From the NCBI GenBank assembly GCA_019119815.1, contig DWWH01000082.1:1-33947 (forward strand): a DNA stretch of 33,947 nt, given 5' to 3'. Numbering within the stretch: the first letter of the stretch is position 1; each line of letters starts with the position of its first letter. Shown one piece after another: positions 30,579 to 33,947 of the stretch. This stretch comes from Candidatus Eisenbergiella intestinipullorum (GTDB taxonomy: Bacteria > Bacillota > Clostridia > Lachnospirales > Lachnospiraceae). The position numbers and the translations under genes were made by a program. The notes beneath the pieces were generated by a model that saw nothing but the letters and a program-made list of their open reading frames with translations, searched no databases and was not told the DNA's origin.

Positions 30579-31279
30579 TCTGAACGCTCCTCTTCTGCCC
30601 CTTTCGCGGCTGCACGCTGTCCTGCCTGGAAAACGGGCTGTTCTGCCACGGCGCGGTAAAGCCCGTTTTCTTCGATGTACTCCCTCACCCGTTCCGGAAC
30701 CAGATAACGGATGGAGCGGCCCTCCCGAATCCGGCTTCGGATATCGGAGGAAGAGATTTCCACGTTCCCGGAAGGAATCAGGCAGACCCGGCCGTGATAT
30801 TTTTCACAAAGATGCTGCGCCTGTTCGGACAGACGGCCGTTTCCGCAGTCGTCCCGGACGGCGGCGAGCACGGTCGCCTTCTGAAAAATGACCTCCGGAT
30901 TCTTCCAGGTTTCCATGGCGAACAGACTGTCCGCGCCTGCCAGGAAAAAAAACTCGGTGCTCGGATTTTCCCGGGTCAGCTGCTCCAGCGTTTCACAGGT
31001 ATAGGTATAGCCGGGACGCCGGACTTCCATATCGGAAACCTGAAAATGAGGATTGTCCTGGATGGCCAGCGCCGTCATGCGCAGCCGGGTGTCCGCATCC
31101 AGAATGGCAGACTGATCCTTCATATAGGAACAGCCGCTGGGAATGAACAGGACCTGATCCAGACCGAAAGCGGAATAGGCGTTTTCTGCCAGAAGCAGGT
31201 GGCCGATATGGATCGGATTAAAGGTCCCGCCCATGATTCCCACCCGCTTCATTTTCGGAAATTTATCTGGGAAGTTCAA
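30575..31279 (-). CDS. nadD: Nicotinate-nucleotide adenylyltransferase
   Basis: Transfers AMP from ATP to nicotinate mononucleotide to make deamido-NAD, a key step of NAD synthesis. Nucleotidyltransferase motifs are GIMGGTFNPIHIGHLLLAE at the start and EISSSDIRSRI near the end; FFLAGADSLFAMETWKN is the substrate region. TTG 31279 (complement) is preferred, since AAGGAG lies ten bases before it, inside the yhbY 3' end; the ATG at 31252 matches the usual N-terminus better but has no ribosome site. A C-terminal extension of about 25 residues, rich in Ala, Glu and Gln, follows the usual end. It overlaps yhbY and yqeK. Confidence 0.95.
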   Translation of the reverse strand: MNFPDKFPKMKRVGIMGGTFNPIHIGHLLLAENAYSAFGLDQVLFIPSGCSYMKDQSAILDADTRLRMTALAIQDNPHFQVSDMEVRRPGYTYTCETLEQLTRENPSTEFFFLAGADSLFAMETWKNPEVIFQKATVLAAVRDDCGNGRLSEQAQHLCEKYHGRVCLIPSGNVEISSSDIRSRIREGRSIRYLVPERVREYIEENGLYRAVAEQPVFQAGQRAAAKGAEEERSE

Positions 31280-31553
31280 TCTTTTTATGCTCCTTGCTTT
31301 CCTTATAAAGCACGATTTTTCTGCCGATCACCTGAACGAGCTGAGACTGGGTGCGCTCCGCGAGCATGGCGCCAAGCTGATTCGGGTCATCAAAGCAGTT
31401 CTTGAGAACGGTGACCTTGATCAGTTCCTTTTTGTTGAACGCTTCTGCGACCGCCTGCGTCACCTCGGGCGTAAGGCTCCCTTTCCCGATCTGGAATACG
31501 GGCTCCAGGTTTCCGGCAAGGCTTTTCAGATAAGCTCTCTGTTTGCTTGTCAT
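31263..31553 (-). CDS. yhbY: YhbY, CRM-domain ribosome assembly protein
   Basis: A 96-residue single CRM-domain RNA-binding protein linked to large-subunit maturation. MTSKQRAYLKSLAGNLEPVF, QIGKGSLTPEV, then the GxxG-type RNA loop region and RTQSQLVQVIGRKIVLYKES are typical of YhbY. ATG 31553 (complement) has AGAGAGG five bases upstream; a TTG six codons earlier is less likely. It lies between obgE and nadD as in many Clostridia. Confidence 0.95.
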   Translation of the reverse strand: MTSKQRAYLKSLAGNLEPVFQIGKGSLTPEVTQAVAEAFNKKELIKVTVLKNCFDDPNQLGAMLAERTQSQLVQVIGRKIVLYKESKEHKKIELPR

Positions 31554-31610
31554 AGCTACCTCTCTTTTCAAATGGCGGCGCGCCGGTCAGACGCTGGCCG
31601 CATTAAGGCT

Positions 31611-32950
<1,340 letters not shown>

Positions 32951-32980
32951 GGCATTCTCAGAAATCTCCGTTTCGGCAAC

Positions 32981-33265
32981 TTACTGTTCTACAGGATAAA
33001 CGGAAGCCTGCTTCCTGTCTCTTCCCTTTCTTTCGAATCTCAGTATACCGTCAACCGTTGCGAACAACGTATCATCGCCGCCGCGTCCAACGTTCACGCC
33101 GGGATGAATCTTCGTTCCGCGCTGTCTGTAAAGGATGTTTCCTGCCTTTACAAACTGTCCGTCGGCTCTCTTCGCGCCAAGTCTCTTGGACTCGGAATCT
33201 CTGCCGTTCTTCGTGGAACCAACACCCTTTTTATGAGCAAAAAACTGAAGGTTCAGCTGTAACAT
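32981..33265 (-). CDS. rpmA: 50S ribosomal protein L27 with cleavable N-terminal extension
   Basis: Component of the large subunit near the peptidyl-transferase centre. The 94-residue protein starts [20 protein letters not shown]; in Firmicutes the first nine residues are removed by Prp after LQFF, exposing AHKKG, whose N-terminus reaches the active site. The rest ([40 protein letters not shown]) is canonical. AGGAGG precedes the ATG. It lies directly after prp, its processing protease. Confidence 0.97.
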   Translation of the reverse strand: MLQLNLQFFAHKKGVGSTKNGRDSESKRLGAKRADGQFVKAGNILYRQRGTKIHPGVNVGRGGDDTLFATVDGILRFERKGRDRKQASVYPVEQ

Positions 33266-33269
33266 GGAT

Positions 33270-33599
33270 TTACACCTCCTCGAATTGAAGTTTCAGGTAT
33301 TTCCTGCCATACTGTTTCTGTACGTCCGTCAAACCAAGCACCATGGAATTCACCAGAAGGGAAGCCTCCCTGCTGAGTGTATCCGGAAAACGGACCTCGA
33401 TCAGCCCCGCTTCCTCTTCCGTCTCCACACGCATCTCATCCGGAGCAAAGCGCTCAATGGAATTGATGGTATTGATGACCAGAACGGAAACGGCAGCGCA
33501 GACGATGTCGCTTCCCGCGGCCGCGTAGCCGCTGTGCCCGCTGCAGGTAAAGCCTGTACAGGCCCCGGTGCTGTTTTTCCTGATCGTCACTGTCGTCAT
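33270..33599 (-). CDS. prp: Ribosomal-processing cysteine protease Prp
   Basis: A 109-residue cysteine protease that trims the N-terminal extension of L27 before ribosome assembly. The catalytic pair is His in SGHSGYA (about residue 22) and Cys in [10 protein letters not shown] (about residue 34), with the usual roughly 12-residue spacing. It lies between rplU and rpmA, its invariant place in Firmicutes with extended L27. The start ATG at 33599 (complement) has no clear ribosome site and lies nine bases after rplU, so translation probably continues from rplU. Confidence 0.95.
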   Translation of the reverse strand: MTTVTIRKNSTGACTGFTCSGHSGYAAAGSDIVCAAVSVLVINTINSIERFAPDEMRVETEEEAGLIEVRFPDTLSREASLLVNSMVLGLTDVQKQYGRKYLKLQFEEV

Positions 33600-33608
33600 G
33601 GCTGAAAA

Positions 33609-33914
33609 TTAAGCGTTGATCTTTTCGATCTTAACCTGCGTGTAAGGCTGTCTGTGACCGTTCTTCTTGTGATAGCCGGTTTTTCTCTTATACTTGTAAA
33701 CGATGACCTTCTTACCTCTGCCTTCGCCTACAACCGTAGCGGAAACCGTAGCGTTCGCAACATCTGCGCCTACCTTCAGGCCGTTGTCGCTCACTGCCAC
33801 CACCTGGTCAAACGTAACAGTGTCTCCAGTCGCAGCGTTCAGCTTCTCTACCTTGAGAACATCGCCTTCGGAAACCTTGTACTGTTTTCCACCTGTTGCA
33901 ATAATTGCGTACAT
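33609..33914 (-). CDS. rplU: 50S ribosomal protein L21
   Basis: A 101-residue protein of the large subunit, binding 23S r[23 protein letters not shown] is the typical start and [20 protein letters not shown] the typical end. ATG 33914 (complement) has AGGAGGT just upstream; an in-frame ATG 21 bases earlier overlaps that site and is rejected. It heads the minus-strand cluster; the promoter and any L21 leader RNA would lie beyond the window, since only 33 bases remain after the start codon. Confidence 0.97.
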   Translation of the reverse strand: MYAIIATGGKQYKVSEGDVLKVEKLNAATGDTVTFDQVVAVSDNGLKVGADVANATVSATVVGEGRGKKVIVYKYKRKTGYHKKNGHRQPYTQVKIEKINA

Positions 33915-33947
33915 AGGGCACCTCCTATTTCTCAAACTCGCTGACTG

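Overview
The window is a contiguous, gene-dense piece of chromosome from a Gram-positive Clostridia, most likely Lachnospiraceae. It looks moderately GC-rich, about mid-50s percent by eye. Evidence for this placement: the order mreB-mreC-mreD-PBP2-minC-minD-minE-rodA-mgsA; ribosomal protein L27 with a cleavable N-terminal extension next to its processing protease Prp; SepF; Gram-positive LexA operators of the CGAAC-N4-GTTCG type; strong AGGAGG-like ribosome binding sites; and frequent TTG or GTG starts. By my start choices, mreD, PBP2, minC, the D-Ala-D-Ala carboxypeptidase, the HlyD-like gene, the response regulator, the AraC regulator and nadD all lack ATG. I see no rRNA, tRNA, CRISPR array, prophage or complete insertion sequence.

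Layout. 1-1.6 kb: hairpin-rich leader and a PLP-dependent methionine gamma-lyase/aluminium-resistance family gene, ended by a clear terminator. 1.6-12.6 kb (+): DUF4321 membrane protein, radC, and a cell-shape/division cluster (mreBCD, PBP2, minCDE, rodA), then mgsA and a D,D-carboxypeptidase lipoprotein. 12.6-18.8 kb (+): a P-loop protein of unknown function with its own promoter and terminator, an HlyD-like membrane protein, yggS, sepF, aroB, lspA and an RluA-family pseudouridine synthase. 18.6-20.7 kb: cytidylate-kinase-like gene, alkyltransferase-like gene and, on the minus strand, dtd. This block is bracketed by two inverted copies of a short MITE-like repeat. 20.7-22.6 kb (+): TtcA-like thiolase and an orphan tyrosine recombinase. 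22.6-26.4 kb (-): a VanRS-like two-component system. 26.6-27.8 kb: divergent LysM protein (YneA-like) and lexA with several LexA boxes between them. 27.8-29.6 kb: GNAT acetyltransferase (-) and AraC regulator (+). 29.6-33.9 kb (-): rplU-prp-rpmA-obgE-yhbY-nadD-yqeK-rsfS.

The genes are mostly core. One group builds and places the cell wall: Mre/PBP2/RodA for elongation, Min and SepF for septum placement, the carboxypeptidase for peptidoglycan trimming, and the LysM protein as a probable SOS checkpoint. Another serves ribosome assembly and translation (L21, L27, Prp, Obg, YhbY, RsfS, DTD, RluD-like, TtcA-like).

The most unusual structure is the MITE-like repeat. It has two copies, 135 bp (18624-18758) and 97 bp (20568-20664), in opposite orientation and matching at about 90 of 97 shared positions by hand count. 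Each copy is flanked by its own perfect 8-bp target duplication. Other points worth a look: a catalytic Asp replaced by Glu in methylglyoxal synthase, an altered second phosphate loop in MreB, a roughly 250-residue insert in PBP2, a proline-rich tail ending in a basic amphipathic stretch on the histidine kinase, a possible pseudoknot leader at the window start, and terminator-like hairpins placed directly before the ribosome binding site of the next co-directional gene.
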